Source: Amycolatopsis mongoliensis (GTDB lineage: Bacteria > Actinomycetota > Actinomycetes > Mycobacteriales > Pseudonocardiaceae). From it: 64,000 bases of DNA. Positions within the stretch are counted from its first letter, which is position 1. Every line of letters starts with the position of its first letter. The notes beneath the pieces were generated by a model. The model saw only the letters and a list, made by a program, of their open reading frames with translations, did no database searches and was not told where the DNA came from. The position numbers and the translations under genes were made by a program. Of the stretch, positions 15,820 to 25,155 are shown one piece after another. Where the stretch lies: positions 2,542,001-2,606,000 of the forward strand of contig NZ_CP127295.1 of the NCBI RefSeq assembly GCF_030285665.1. The letters are read 5' to 3'.

Positions 15820-18150
15820 GTGGCAGACGACAACGCGCACGAGCGCGCCGAGGTGCGGGAGCTCGAGCCTGCGACCACGGAGTCGGCTGCCGAGGCTGCG
15901 CCCGCTGCGGAGTCGGCCGCGGGCGCTGGGCCTGCCGGATCGCTTGTCGAGGCTGCGTCTGCTGTGGAGTCAGCCGCTGGGGGCACGCTCGCCGAGGCTG
16001 GGCCTGCTGTGGAGGTGGCCGCCGCTGGGGCTTCGCCTACGCGATCGCTCGCCGAAGCGGGGCCCGCCGTGGAGCCCACCGAGCCGGCACCTCTTGCCGC
16101 TGAGCCGCCCGCGCCGGCCGACAGCGCGACTGAGCCTGCGGCCGCGGAGCCGCGCGCCGCCGCAGCCGACAGCGTGGCTGAACCTGCGGCCGCGGATTTG
16201 TCCACAACGGCCGAAGCCGTCGCCGAGGCCCCGGCCGGAGAGCCGCCGCCTGTAGCCGAGCCTGCGGAGCCGCCCGCCGTGGCCGGGCTTCTGTCTGCCG
16301 ATGCGCCTCCTGCCGCTCCTGATCGGGCGCCGGCTGTCGATGGGGCCGCCGGGACCGCCGATCTCTTCGCCGATGACCTCCTCGGTGAACTCCTCGAAAT
16401 CCCCACCCCGCCGCCGGCGCCCGAGACTCCGGCGCGGCGGCTTCGCAAGGGCCTTGCCCGCACCATGATGTCCATCGGGATCGCGCTCGGGCTCTTCGTG
16501 ATCCTCTACGCCATCGACCTCATCGCCAGCGCCGGTGACGTTCCGCGTGGGGTGACCGTCGCCGGCATCGAGGTCGGCGGCCTGACCCATGCCGAGGCGG
16601 AAGCCAAGCTGCGCAAGGAACTCGAGCCGCGGCTCACCCGGCCCGTCGTCATCCACGGGGGCGATGTCCAGGCCGAGCTCGTGCCCTCGCGGTCCGGGCT
16701 CGGGCTCGACTGGCCGAACACCCTCGGGCTCGCCGGGCACCAGCCGCTGAGCCCGATCACGCGGATCATGTCCTTCTTCACCAGCCGCGAAGTCGGCGTC
16801 GCCACGCAGACCGATCCGAACCAGATCGGCCAGGCCGTGCGCGAGCTGGCCGAGAGCAGGCTGAACCACCCGGCCACCGAAGGCGCGGTCGGGTTCATGG
16901 CGGTCGACGGCAGCGACGGCGGCGTCACGCCGTATCCGATCCTGCCGCGGCAGGGCCAGGAGCTGACCGACCTCGCCGGCGCCGTGCACACCGTCACCGA
17001 TCACTGGCTCGACCCCGGCGGCGTCAAGCTCGGCATGACGATCACGCCCGTGAAGGCGACCGCGGCCGGCGTGCAGGCCGCCTACCAGCAGATCGTCGTG
17101 CCCGCCGTCGCGAAACCGGTCGTCGTGCACGGACAGGGCAAGGACGTCCCGCTCACGCCGGCGACGATCGCGTCTTCGTTCCAGTTCGCCGCGGTCGAGG
17201 GCGGGGCCGTCGAGGTCCGCATCGACCAGGGCAAGCTGCAGGCCGCGCTCAAGGACGGGCTCGCGAGCACCGAGACCGACGGTAAGGACGCCCAGATCGT
17301 CTTCACCGGCGACCAGCCGGCCGTCGAGCCCTCCGAGGACGCCCGGAAGGTCAACTGGGAGAAGACCTTCCTGCCGCTCATCGACGTGCTCAAGAAGACC
17401 GACGGCCGGGACCTGCTCGTCGTCTACAGTGCGTCGAAGCCCGGCGTGACCACCGACGCCGCCAGCGCGCTCGGCATCAAGGAGGTCGTCGGCGAGTTCA
17501 CCACCGGCGGCCTGGCCGGCCCGGCCGCGACGAACAACCGGACGCTCGCCGCCCGCGTGTCCGGCACGATCGTCAAGCCCGGCGAGACCTTCAGCCTCGG
17601 CGCCCGCTCCGGCCCGCGCACCGCCGACAACGGCTACGTGCCCGCCCCGGCCGAGGAAGACGGCACCGGCGCGACCGTCATCGGCGGCGGCGTCTCGCAG
17701 CTCGCGTCCACTTTGTACAACGCGGGCTACCTCGCGGGCCTGACCGACGGCGGTCACCTCGAGCACGACCACTACCTCGACCGCTACCCCGTCGGCCGCG
17801 ACGCCAAGGCCGTCAACGCCGACGGCAGCCCCGTCGAGCTCAAGCTGACCAACGACTCGCCGACCGGGATCGCCGTCCAGGCCACGGTTTCCGGCGACTC
17901 CGTGACGGTCCGGATCTGGGGCACCCGCCACTACCGCGTCGAGAGCCAGACCGGCGCGCAGACCCCCGGAGATCCCCCTCCGGTCCAGTTCGGCGGAGGT
18001 GGCGGCACCGGCCCGTGCCAGCCGTCGATCGGCACGCCCGGCTTCAGCGTCACCGATACCCGCGTGCTCTACGACGTCTCGTCCGGCGCCGAAGTCCGCC
18101 GGACGTCGCACACGGCGACCTACGGTCCGCGTCCGACCGTTCTCTGTTGA
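15820..18150 (+). CDS. VanW family protein with peptidoglycan-binding-4 domains
   Basis: 776-aa membrane-anchored cell-wall protein. Residues 1-~205 are a low-complexity Ala/Glu/Pro-rich cytoplasmic tail. One membrane helix follows at ~215-236, then an extracytoplasmic region with two PG_binding_4-like units (each around a GxxV..G..VGGLTHAEAE pattern) and a VanW domain at ~560-705 (GETFSLGARSGPRT, VIGGGVSQLASTLYN). The C-terminal Gly/Cys segment (GGGTGPCQPS to the final Cys) could form a disulphide. VanW is linked to glycopeptide resistance clusters, but this domain combination is widespread in actinobacteria and its activity is unknown. GTG start with GGAGG eight bases upstream. Confidence 0.9.
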   Translation: MADDNAHERAEVRELEPATTESAAEAAPAAESAAGAGPAGSLVEAASAVESAAGGTLAEAGPAVEVAAAGASPTRSLAEAGPAVEPTEPAPLAAEPPAPADSATEPAAAEPRAAAADSVAEPAAADLSTTAEAVAEAPAGEPPPVAEPAEPPAVAGLLSADAPPAAPDRAPAVDGAAGTADLFADDLLGELLEIPTPPPAPETPARRLRKGLARTMMSIGIALGLFVILYAIDLIASAGDVPRGVTVAGIEVGGLTHAEAEAKLRKELEPRLTRPVVIHGGDVQAELVPSRSGLGLDWPNTLGLAGHQPLSPITRIMSFFTSREVGVATQTDPNQIGQAVRELAESRLNHPATEGAVGFMAVDGSDGGVTPYPILPRQGQELTDLAGAVHTVTDHWLDPGGVKLGMTITPVKATAAGVQAAYQQIVVPAVAKPVVVHGQGKDVPLTPATIASSFQFAAVEGGAVEVRIDQGKLQAALKDGLASTETDGKDAQIVFTGDQPAVEPSEDARKVNWEKTFLPLIDVLKKTDGRDLLVVYSASKPGVTTDAASALGIKEVVGEFTTGGLAGPAATNNRTLAARVSGTIVKPGETFSLGARSGPRTADNGYVPAPAEEDGTGATVIGGGVSQLASTLYNAGYLAGLTDGGHLEHDHYLDRYPVGRDAKAVNADGSPVELKLTNDSPTGIAVQATVSGDSVTVRIWGTRHYRVESQTGAQTPGDPPPVQFGGGGGTGPCQPSIGTPGFSVTDTRVLYDVSSGAEVRRTSHTATYGPRPTVLC

Positions 18151-18154
18151 GTTG

Positions 18155-18862
18155 TCAGCGAAGGACCATGCACCCCGCCTCCTCGAAGTCGCGCAGCCAC
18201 GCCGGCTCCCGGAAGTGCTTGTTCCACCGCAGATCCAGCTTGTCCAGTTTGGACAGTTGAGCCACGGACGCCGGCAACGTCGTCAGCGCGTTCTCCCGCA
18301 GGTCGAGCTGCCGCAGCTCGGCCAGCGAGCCGATCGAGTCCGGCAGCGAGGTGAGCCGGTTGCCCCGCAGGTGCAGCTCCCGCAACGCCCCGAGAGCACC
18401 GATCGACTCCGGCAGCTCGGTCAGCGAGTTGCGGTACAACCGGAGCTCACGCAGCGAAGAGAACCCGGAAAGGTCCGGCGGCAGCACCGAAATCCTGTTG
18501 TCGGTGCAGCCCAGGTAGCGCAACCGGCCCAGGCGGCACCACGCCGGAGGGAACTCGGTCAGCCGGTTGTCGCTGACGTACAGGTACTCCGTGAGCCCGG
18601 CCAGGTCGCCCAGCTCGTCCGGTAGCGAGCCGAACTCGTTGTGGCCCAGGTCCAGCGTGTGCAACGACGTCAGCGCCGAGATCCCCGGCGGCAGCGAGGA
18701 CAGCCGGTTCGCCGCCAGGTTGAGCACCTCCAGCCCGGTGCACTCCCACAGCGCCGCCGGCACCGACGAGAGCTCGTTCCGGTAGAGGTCGAGCCGGGTG
18801 ACGTCGGGCGGAACCGAAGGCAGCGAACTCAGCCCCCGGCCGTTCAAGTCCAGCAGGGTCAT
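18155..18862 (-). CDS. leucine-rich repeat protein
   Basis: 235 aa made of about nine 23-residue leucine-rich repeats with the bacterial pattern L..L.L..N.L..LP..I (for example LRELHLRGNRLTSLPDSIGS). No signal peptide, membrane helix or enzymatic domain, so probably a cytoplasmic protein-binding solenoid. The ATG overlaps the stop of the upstream XRE regulator by four bases (ATGA), so the two are translated together. The 3' end lies four bases from the convergent VanW gene. Confidence 0.9.
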   Translation of the reverse strand: MTLLDLNGRGLSSLPSVPPDVTRLDLYRNELSSVPAALWECTGLEVLNLAANRLSSLPPGISALTSLHTLDLGHNEFGSLPDELGDLAGLTEYLYVSDNRLTEFPPAWCRLGRLRYLGCTDNRISVLPPDLSGFSSLRELRLYRNSLTELPESIGALGALRELHLRGNRLTSLPDSIGSLAELRQLDLRENALTTLPASVAQLSKLDKLDLRWNKHFREPAWLRDFEEAGCMVLR

Positions 18863-19701
18863 GCCCGCTCCCGCCGGGTCAGGGGCAGCGACGCCCAGCT
18901 CCGTGCGTCGTCCGGAGTGGACACCTGGATCCGCAGTCCCGGCACCTCCGCCACCGCCAGCTCGGTCAGCCGGAGGTTCATCCGGCCGGCCTGCGGGTGG
19001 TTCAGCCGCCGCAGCCGTGCCTGGGGTTCGGCGACCTCGTGCCGTGCCCACAGCCCGGCGAACTCCGGGCTCAGTGCCGACAGGCGGCGGATGTCCTCTT
19101 CCCAGGACGGGTCGCCGACGTGCCTGCCGTACTCGGCGCGCATCCGCGCGACCATGTAAGGGACCTCCTCTTCGTAGTTCAGGAAGAACCGCCGTGCGTT
19201 CGGCTCGGTCACGCAGCACCACAGCAAGTTCTTGTGCAGGCACGGGAGGCTGTGCCACTCCCAGAACATCTCCTCCTGGGCCGCGTTCGACTCCAGGATG
19301 TCGAACCGGCCGTTGACCACCGTGGCGGGCAGCGGATCGAGCGCGCGCAGCACTTCGCGCACCGTGTCCGGCACCACCTCGGCCGACGACGGCGACCGTG
19401 CCGGCGTCAGCTCCGCCAGCCGGTACAGGTGTTCCCGCTCCGGGTGGTCCATCCGCAGCGTGCGCGCCACCGCGTCGAGCACCTGCGAGCTCGCGTTGAT
19501 CGGCCGCCCTTGCTCCAGCCACGTGTACCAAGTGATGCCGACGCCGGCGAGCAGCGCCACCTCCTCGCGGCGCAACCCGCTGAGCCGACGGCGTGGGCCG
19601 GGCGCGAGCCCGACCTCCTCCGGGCCGATCCGCGCCCGGCACGCCTTGAGGAACTGGCCGAGTTCCTCCCGGCGGCTCGCGTAGACCTGCGTCTGGGTCA
19701 T
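18859..19701 (-). CDS. XRE-family regulator with MmyB-like ligand-binding domain
   Basis: 280-aa regulator. The N-terminal helix-turn-helix (residues ~10-75, GLRREEVALLAGVGITWYTWLEQGR) is joined to a C-terminal MmyB/MLTR-type ligand-binding domain (PATVVNGRFDILESNAAQ onward). Such proteins commonly repress a divergent exporter or oxidoreductase and respond to a fatty-acid-like or drug ligand. Here the divergent gene is a DHA2 exporter, with a palindrome between them. Coupled to the LRR gene downstream. Confidence 0.9.
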   Translation of the reverse strand: MTQTQVYASRREELGQFLKACRARIGPEEVGLAPGPRRRLSGLRREEVALLAGVGITWYTWLEQGRPINASSQVLDAVARTLRMDHPEREHLYRLAELTPARSPSSAEVVPDTVREVLRALDPLPATVVNGRFDILESNAAQEEMFWEWHSLPCLHKNLLWCCVTEPNARRFFLNYEEEVPYMVARMRAEYGRHVGDPSWEEDIRRLSALSPEFAGLWARHEVAEPQARLRRLNHPQAGRMNLRLTELAVAEVPGLRIQVSTPDDARSWASLPLTRRERA

Positions 19702-19790
19702 GCGGACATGGTGCCCGAGGGGTACGACAGTTTTCGGCGAAGCTGTGCCGTCCGGGGCTCCGCCACCACCGCACCCCGAAGAGAAGCAGG

Positions 19791-19807
19791 TGCTGGGAGT
19801 ACCAGCA
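19791..19807. promoter_or_regulatory. candidate operator between XRE regulator and MFS exporter
   Basis: TGCTGG-GAGTA-CCAGCA is a perfect 6-bp inverted repeat with a 5-base spacer, 49 bases before the exporter ATG and 90 from the regulator start. Position and symmetry fit the binding site of the divergent XRE regulator. Confidence 0.5.
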
Positions 19808-19855
19808 TCCCCAGGCTCTCTCCGCCCGGAACCGAAGCGCCCCAAGGTCAGGGGC

Positions 19856-21259
19856 ATGACACTGACCACCTCTGCCCCGGCCACCCCGGACCGGGCCGCC
19901 CGGCCGGACCGGCGGCCGTGGTTCATGCTGGCCGTCCTGCTGCTCGGCCAGTTCATGGCGCTGCTCGACGTCACCGTCGTGAACGTCGCCATGACCGACA
20001 TCCGCGGCGACCTGCACGCGTCCGGCGCCGCGCTGCAGCTCGTCGTTTCCGGCTACACCGTGGGCTACGCGATGCTGCTGATCACCGGCGCCCGGCTCGG
20101 CGAGCTGTTCGGGCGGCGCCGGCTGTTCGTCACCGGCACGATCGCCTTCACCGTCTGCTCGCTGCTCTGCGGCCTCGCGCCGGACCCGGTGACGCTGATC
20201 GCCGCGCGGATCGCGCAGGGCGCGGGAGCCGCGTTGATGATGCCGCAGGTCATCAGCCTCATCCAGGCGCAGTTCAGCGGCGCCGCGCGGGCCAAGGCGC
20301 TCAGCGCGTACACCGCCGTCATCTCCGTCGCGTTCGTGGCCGGCCAGGTGCTCGGCGGCGTGCTCGTCGGCGCGAACCTGTTCGGCACGGGCTGGCGGCC
20401 GATCTTCCTGGTGAACGTGCCGATCGGCGTGCTGGTGGCCCTGCTGGCACTGCGCCTGGTGCCCGGCGGCGTGGCGAAGGCGGGGCGCCGCCTCGACCTC
20501 GCCGGGCTCGCGATCGCCGTGCCGGCCGTGGTGCTCGTCGTGCTGCCGCTGGTGCTCGGCCACGAGGTCGGCTGGCCCGGGTGGACGTTCGGTTCGATCG
20601 CCGCGGGTGTGCTGCTGGCCGTGCTGTTCGTGGTCGTGGAACGGCGGGTCCGCGATCCGCTCGTCGACCTCGGCGTGCTGCGCATCCGCGGGGTCGCGCC
20701 GGGCCTGGCGACGCTGGCCGCGGGCGTCGCGTCCTACGGCGGGTTCCTCTTCTGCGTATCGCTGCACCTGCAGTCGGGCCTCGGGAAGACGGCGATGGCG
20801 GCCGGCCTGGCGATGGCGCCCGGCGGCATCGTGTTCGGCCTCTGCGGGTTCTTCTGGAACCGGCTGCCCCAGCGCGTGCACGCCTGGCTGACCCCGTGCG
20901 GGTACGTAGGTTCCGCGGTCGCCTACGCCCTGCTCGCCCTGGACGGCGACGGCGGGACGTTGTTCTTCGTGGCGCTGCTGCTGTTCGGCCTGTCGATGGG
21001 GCCGGCGTTCGGTTCCCTGATGGCGCAGGCGCTGACGCACGTCCCGGTCGAACGCGCCTCGGACGTCAGCGGCCTCCTCACCACGACGTTGCAGCTGGGC
21101 CAGGTCATCGGCGTGGCGACGTTCGGCAGCGTGTTCCTGACGCTCGCCACGGCGTCGTCCGCGCACGCCATCACCACGACGATGACCTGGGCCGCCGTGC
21201 TCCTGCTGGCCGGTTCCGGGTTCGCCGTGGTGCTGGCGTGCGCGTCGGTCAGGCGGTAG
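19856..21259 (+). CDS. MFS transporter, DHA2-like drug exporter
   Basis: 467-aa major-facilitator exporter. Helix 1 carries LLLGQFMALLDVTVVNVAM, the DHA2 N-terminal signature, and loop 2-3 carries GARLGELFGRRRLF (motif A). About 14 hydrophobic segments are apparent. Likely a proton-driven drug/metabolite efflux pump; substrate unknown. The ATG was chosen from the family N-terminus; no good ribosome site. The 3' end overlaps the convergent GlsB gene by 11 bases. Probably regulated by the divergent XRE protein. Confidence 0.93.
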   Translation: MTLTTSAPATPDRAARPDRRPWFMLAVLLLGQFMALLDVTVVNVAMTDIRGDLHASGAALQLVVSGYTVGYAMLLITGARLGELFGRRRLFVTGTIAFTVCSLLCGLAPDPVTLIAARIAQGAGAALMMPQVISLIQAQFSGAARAKALSAYTAVISVAFVAGQVLGGVLVGANLFGTGWRPIFLVNVPIGVLVALLALRLVPGGVAKAGRRLDLAGLAIAVPAVVLVVLPLVLGHEVGWPGWTFGSIAAGVLLAVLFVVVERRVRDPLVDLGVLRIRGVAPGLATLAAGVASYGGFLFCVSLHLQSGLGKTAMAAGLAMAPGGIVFGLCGFFWNRLPQRVHAWLTPCGYVGSAVAYALLALDGDGGTLFFVALLLFGLSMGPAFGSLMAQALTHVPVERASDVSGLLTTTLQLGQVIGVATFGSVFLTLATASSAHAITTTMTWAAVLLLAGSGFAVVLACASVRR

Positions 21260-21542
21260 TGCGGCTGCCGCCCTTGACCCTGGCGTAGATCGCCGAGGCC
21301 GCGATGACGCCGACGACGGCGGCGACGATCTGGAAGATGTGCCGGATCCAGTCGATCCCGTTCGTGTTCCGGACGCCGAACACCCCGGCGAGCCAGTTGC
21401 CGATGAACGCGGCCACGATGCCGACGACGATCGTCAGCCAGATCGGGATCTTCTGGTCGCCCGGCGCGAACAGCCGGCCGAGCACGCCCAGGATCAGGCC
21501 CACGATGATCGTCGAGATGATGCCCCAAAGTCCGCCGAGCAC
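21249..21542 (-). CDS. GlsB/YeaQ/YmgE family membrane protein (copy 1)
   Basis: 97-aa protein of three membrane helices (transglycosylase-associated family). Core VGLILGVLGRLFAPGDQKIPIWLTIVVG plus an extracytoplasmic NTNGIDWIRH segment. The family is associated with general stress; molecular function unknown. GTG chosen because GAGGAGG lies five bases upstream. A second copy follows in the same orientation upstream. Confidence 0.9.
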   Translation of the reverse strand: MLGGLWGIISTIIVGLILGVLGRLFAPGDQKIPIWLTIVVGIVAAFIGNWLAGVFGVRNTNGIDWIRHIFQIVAAVVGVIAASAIYARVKGGSRTTA

Positions 21543-21633
21543 AGCTGCCTCCTCGGATAGCGCAATAAGCGCCACGGTGGCACCGATCCCGGCGCCCCGC
21601 CCGTGCAGACCCCCGATGGAGTGAGACACGAAA

Positions 21634-21674
21634 GGCCCGGTCCGGTCCGCTTCGACAGCGGACCGGACCGGGCC
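21634..21674 (-). terminator. terminator after GlsB copy 2
   Basis: Perfect 17-bp stem (21634-21650 with 21658-21674) and 7-base loop, 15 bases past the stop of the second GlsB gene; flanking GAGAC/GTCTC can extend it. It separates the two GlsB genes, which are therefore probably transcribed independently. Confidence 0.75.
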
Positions 21675-21689
21675 GGGTCTCGAAAGCCG

Positions 21690-21965
21690 CTACCTCGTCA
21701 CGCCGCGGCGGCCGTAGAGCCCCGCTGCCACACTGACGCCGATCGCGGCGAGGACGACCTGGGTGAGGATCTCCAGCCAGTCGATGCCGTTGGTGTCCGC
21801 GTACCCGAGACCGCGGGCGATGGCCGTGCCGATGAACGCGGCGATGATGCCGATCAGGATGGTCAGCCAGATCGGGATGCTCTGCTTGCCGGGGGCGACC
21901 AGCCGGCCGAGAACACCGATGATCAGCCCGACGATGAGTGCGCTGACGATGCCGGCGACAGTCAT
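21690..21965 (-). CDS. GlsB/YeaQ/YmgE family membrane protein (copy 2)
   Basis: 91-aa paralogue of the neighbouring gene with the same layout (VGLIIGVLGRLVAPGKQSIP, then NGIDWLEI). ATG 21965 has AGGAG six bases upstream; the GTG directly before it is too close to that site. Three predicted membrane helices. The tandem but separately terminated copies suggest duplication with different regulation. Confidence 0.9.
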   Translation of the reverse strand: MTVAGIVSALIVGLIIGVLGRLVAPGKQSIPIWLTILIGIIAAFIGTAIARGLGYADTNGIDWLEILTQVVLAAIGVSVAAGLYGRRGVTR

Positions 21966-22055
21966 CACTTTCTCCTCTCAAGGATCCGCGAACCCGGCCA
22001 CTCGGGTCCGTCGGACTCGGTGAGCGGAGTGCCCGGCCCGTGGGGCCCCGAAACG

Positions 22056-22093
22056 CGAAAAGGGCCCTCCTCACGCGAGGAGAGCCCTTTTCG
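22056..22093. terminator. bidirectional terminator downstream of fadE5
   Basis: Stem of 10 + 6 bp with one C/A mismatch and ACGC loop (CGAAAAGGGC ... GCCCTTTTCG). It lies just past the fadE5 stop and has A/T-rich outer ends on both sides. Confidence 0.8.
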
Positions 22094-22099
22094 TGACCA

Positions 22100-23935
22100 T
22101 CAGAATGCGGCTTCGTCCAGCTCCATCAGCGCGTTGTCGGCGGCTTCGACGATCGCGCGGCGGGAGGTCAGCTCCGGCAGCACCTGCTTCGAGAAGAACG
22201 ACGCCACGGCGATCTTGCCCTCGTAGAACGGGACGTCCTTGGCGGACGCGCCCGCGTCGAGCTTCGCGATGGCGACCTCGGCGTGCTTGAGCAGCTGCCA
22301 GCCGATGAGCAGGTCGCCGACCGACATCAGCAGGCGGACCGTGTGCTGGCCGACCTTGTTGATGCTCTGCGGGTCCTCCTGCGACGCCGTCAGGTAGCCG
22401 ATCAGCGAGCCCAGCATGCCCTGGGTGTCCTCGAGGGCCTGCTTGAGCAGCCCGCGCTCGTTCTTGAGCCGGCCGTTGCCCGCCTCGGACTCGATGAACT
22501 TCGTGATCTCGCCGGCGACGAAGGCCAGGGACGCGCCCTTGTCGCGGACGATCTTGCGGAAGAAGAAGTCCAGCGACTGGATCGCCGTGGTGCCCTCGTA
22601 CAGCGAGTCGATCTTGGCGTCGCGGATGTACTGCTCGATCGGGTAGTCCTGCAGGAAGCCGGAACCGCCCAGCGTCTGCAGCGACTGCACGAGCTGCTCG
22701 GTGGCGCGCTCGGAGCCGACGCCCTTGACGATCGGCAGCAGCAGGTCGTTGACGCCGTGCGCGACCTTCTGGTCACCCTCGCCGGTCCACAGCTGGTCCT
22801 GGAACGACGCCGTGTACAGGTACACCGCGCGGAGGCCCTCGGCGTACGCCTTCTGGAGCATCAGCGAGCGGCGGACGTCCGGGTGGTGCGTGATGGTGAC
22901 GCGCGGCGCGGCCTTGTTCAGCATGTTCGGCAGGTCGGCGCCCTGGACGCGCTCCTTGGCGTACTCGAGCGCGTTGAGGTACCCCGTCGACAGCGTCGCG
23001 ATGGCCTTGGTGCCGACCATCATCCGGGCGTACTCGATGACCTGGAACATCTGCGCGATGCCGTCGTGGACCTCGCCGAGCAGCCAGCCCTTGGCCGGGG
23101 TGCCGTGCTGGCCGAAGGTCAGCTCGCACGTCGTCGAGGCCTTGATGCCCATCTTGTGCTCGACGTTCGTGACGAAGGCGCCGTTGCGCTCGCCCAGCTC
23201 ACCGGTCTTCGAGTCGAAGTGGAACTTCGGCACGAGGAACAGCGACAGGCCCTTGGTGCCCGGCTTGGTCTCGATGCCGGGACCCTCGGGGCGGGCCAGC
23301 ACGAGGTGCATGATGTTTTCGCTCATGTCGTGCTCGGCCGAGGTGATGAACCGCTTCACGCCGTCGATGTGCCAGGAGCCGTCCTCCTGCTGGGTGGCCT
23401 TGGTGCGGCCCGCGCCGACGTCGGAGCCGGCGTCCGGCTCGGTCAGCACCATCGTGGCGCCCCAGGCCCGGTCGATCATGAGCTGGGCCCAGTGCTTCTG
23501 CTCTTCGGTGCCGTTCTTGTTCACGATCATCGCGAAGTTCGGGCCAGCCATGTACATGAACAGCGGGGCGTTGGCGCCGAGGATGAGCTCGGACGCGGCC
23601 CACTGCACGGTCGGGGGCAGGCCGAAGCCGCCGAGGTCGTTGGTGAGGCCGAGGCGCCACCACTCGCCGTCGAGGAGCTGCTGGTAGCTCTTCTTGAACG
23701 ACTCGGGGATCTTGACGCTGAAGGTCTTCGGGTCGTACACGGGCGGGTTGCGGTCGGCGTCGGCGAAGGACTCGGCGAGCGGGCCGGTCGCGAGCTTGTT
23801 CAGCTCGGACAGCACCCCGCGGGCGGTCTCTTCGTCGGACTCGGCGAGCACACCCTTGCCCAGGCGCTCCTGCACGCCCAAGACCTCGAAGAGGTTGAAC
23901 TCCAAGTCTCGGACGTTGCTCTTGTAGTGGCCCAT
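22100..23935 (-). CDS. fadE5: acyl-CoA dehydrogenase, FadE5 type
   Basis: 611-aa FAD-dependent acyl-CoA dehydrogenase, catalysing the first step of fatty-acid beta-oxidation and reducing ETF. Length and sequence closely match mycobacterial FadE5 as I remember it (N-terminus [56 protein letters not shown]-terminal [11 protein letters not shown]). The Glu of YEGT is the expected catalytic base. FadE5 enzymes have a broad chain-length range. GGAG seven bases before the ATG. The 85 bases upstream contain two copies of a palindrome shared with etfD. Single-gene unit with its own terminator. Confidence 0.94.
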   Translation of the reverse strand: MGHYKSNVRDLEFNLFEVLGVQERLGKGVLAESDEETARGVLSELNKLATGPLAESFADADRNPPVYDPKTFSVKIPESFKKSYQQLLDGEWWRLGLTNDLGGFGLPPTVQWAASELILGANAPLFMYMAGPNFAMIVNKNGTEEQKHWAQLMIDRAWGATMVLTEPDAGSDVGAGRTKATQQEDGSWHIDGVKRFITSAEHDMSENIMHLVLARPEGPGIETKPGTKGLSLFLVPKFHFDSKTGELGERNGAFVTNVEHKMGIKASTTCELTFGQHGTPAKGWLLGEVHDGIAQMFQVIEYARMMVGTKAIATLSTGYLNALEYAKERVQGADLPNMLNKAAPRVTITHHPDVRRSLMLQKAYAEGLRAVYLYTASFQDQLWTGEGDQKVAHGVNDLLLPIVKGVGSERATEQLVQSLQTLGGSGFLQDYPIEQYIRDAKIDSLYEGTTAIQSLDFFFRKIVRDKGASLAFVAGEITKFIESEAGNGRLKNERGLLKQALEDTQGMLGSLIGYLTASQEDPQSINKVGQHTVRLLMSVGDLLIGWQLLKHAEVAIAKLDAGASAKDVPFYEGKIAVASFFSKQVLPELTSRRAIVEAADNALMELDEAAF

Positions 23936-23982
23936 GTCGTCACTCCAATGTGTTCGGCTCCCCGGCCGGGCACATGTTCGCC

Positions 23983-23996
23983 TTACTCGCCGGTAA
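23983..23996. promoter_or_regulatory. TTAC-N6-GTAA palindrome, fadE5 site 1
   Basis: TTACTCGCCGGTAA, 48 bases before the fadE5 ATG, in the expected core-promoter region. Four perfect outer base pairs. It differs from the downstream-hydrolase site (28791) at only two spacer bases. Confidence 0.6.
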
Positions 23997-24006
23997 CTTC
24001 AGGATA

Positions 24007-24020
24007 TTACCTGCGGGTAA
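24007..24020. promoter_or_regulatory. TTAC-N6-GTAA palindrome, fadE5 site 2
   Basis: TTACCTGCGGGTAA, five perfect base pairs per arm, centred exactly 24 bp from site 1, so two dimers could bind side by side. Probable TetR-family operator for beta-oxidation genes (inference). Confidence 0.6.
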
Positions 24021-24084
24021 CTGGAGCAAGCAGATCCGCACTTCCGAGTATCGGAAATCCGGCCATCTTTCTGGGAAAGCGGGG

Positions 24085-24870
24085 TCAGCGCTGCCCCGGG
24101 AGCGCCGTTGTGTCGGCAGTCACCGGCATGTGCCCGTCCTCCGCACGGGCGACCAAGATCCCGCCGCGGAAGGCGATCGTCACCGCGTGCGTCCGGTCCC
24201 GTGCGGAGAGCTTGCGCAGGATGCTCTTGACGTGGGTCCGGACCGTCTCGACGGACAGGAACAGCAGTTTCGCGATCGCGGAGTTCTCGAGACCCTCGGC
24301 GACCAGCTGGAGCACCTGGTACTCGCGCCGGGACAGCGGCATCCCGCCGCGCGGCGACGGCGGGCTGTCGTGGGCGAGGTCGCCCTTCGGCACGGTCGAC
24401 CGCTTCGGCCGTGCGGTGAGCGTGGCCAGCACCGGGTCGATGTAGCGGCGCTCGGTGTGGGCTCGCCGGATCGCTTCGGCGAGCCGTCGCGAATCGATCG
24501 ACCGCGGCACGATCGCGTGCGTGCCCGCGGCGATCGCGGCCGCGAGGTACTGCTGCGTGCGATTCGTGTCACGGATCAGCGTGACCAGGATCAGCGCCGG
24601 GTCGCCGGCGTTGAGCAGCTTCGTCAGGTGGCAGTTCGGGTCGAGTGCGGAGTCGAGCACGACGACGTCCGGTTTGACCTGCTCGCACAGCTGCAGCGCG
24701 GCGTGGTGGCTGGCCGCCTGGCCGGCCCAGTGCAGCCCCTGGCTGCGGTGGACGAGCGCGGCGAGGCCGTCGCGGAAGATCGGGACCGGGTCGACGACCG
24801 CCACGCCGAGACTTCGCCCGCCGGGTCCGATCGGCCCGGTGGGCCTGCGGGTGGGCTCGATGCCGTGCAT
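24085..24870 (-). CDS. LuxR-family response-regulator-like protein
   Basis: 261-aa NarL/FixJ-type regulator. The receiver-like domain is at ~25-145: VAVVDPVPIFRDGL opens it and the putative phospho-acceptor Asp lies in VVVLDSAL. The usual conserved Lys near the end of the receiver is replaced (HAIVPRSID), and only one acidic residue is visible in the first cluster, so phosphorylation is doubtful. The DNA-binding domain at ~185-245 is typical (LSRREYQVLQLVAEGL, ETVRTHVKSILRKL). No sensor kinase is adjacent. ATG with GGAGG six bases upstream. Confidence 0.9.
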   Translation of the reverse strand: MHGIEPTRRPTGPIGPGGRSLGVAVVDPVPIFRDGLAALVHRSQGLHWAGQAASHHAALQLCEQVKPDVVVLDSALDPNCHLTKLLNAGDPALILVTLIRDTNRTQQYLAAAIAAGTHAIVPRSIDSRRLAEAIRRAHTERRYIDPVLATLTARPKRSTVPKGDLAHDSPPSPRGGMPLSRREYQVLQLVAEGLENSAIAKLLFLSVETVRTHVKSILRKLSARDRTHAVTIAFRGGILVARAEDGHMPVTADTTALPGQR

Positions 24871-25155
24871 CGTGGGCCTCCGTCTCTGCGCCGTCGCTCC
24901 TGGGACGCCGGGCGCGTCCCCTCGGTTCACGCGTCCGGCACCGTCCGGTTCCCCCTGCCGGGACCGGCCAAAAGTGACTCCTCCTGCTTGGTACGAGTCG
25001 CGATTGCGCAGCTCATGACGCCATCTCCCCCTCATGGCCTAATCGCCCGGTCACAGCAAACTCTGGGTAGAAATCCACTGGGAGAAGTCGGCTCGACCGG
25101 GCTGGGAAGGACCTGATGGGGCGGCTGGCGCTACTGAGGGTTGCCCGCTCCTTGT

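Noticed and set aside
15820..18150. Vancomycin-resistance cluster suggested by VanW and VanZ-like genes
   Set aside because: The two genes are far apart, there is no vanHAX or VanRS, and both families are common in actinobacteria without resistance.
18863..21166. Very long open frame on the minus strand through the XRE and MFS genes
   Set aside because: It is Arg/Ala/His-rich low-complexity sequence typical of a third-position GC shadow; only the final 236 codons (LRR protein) have a real start and family match.
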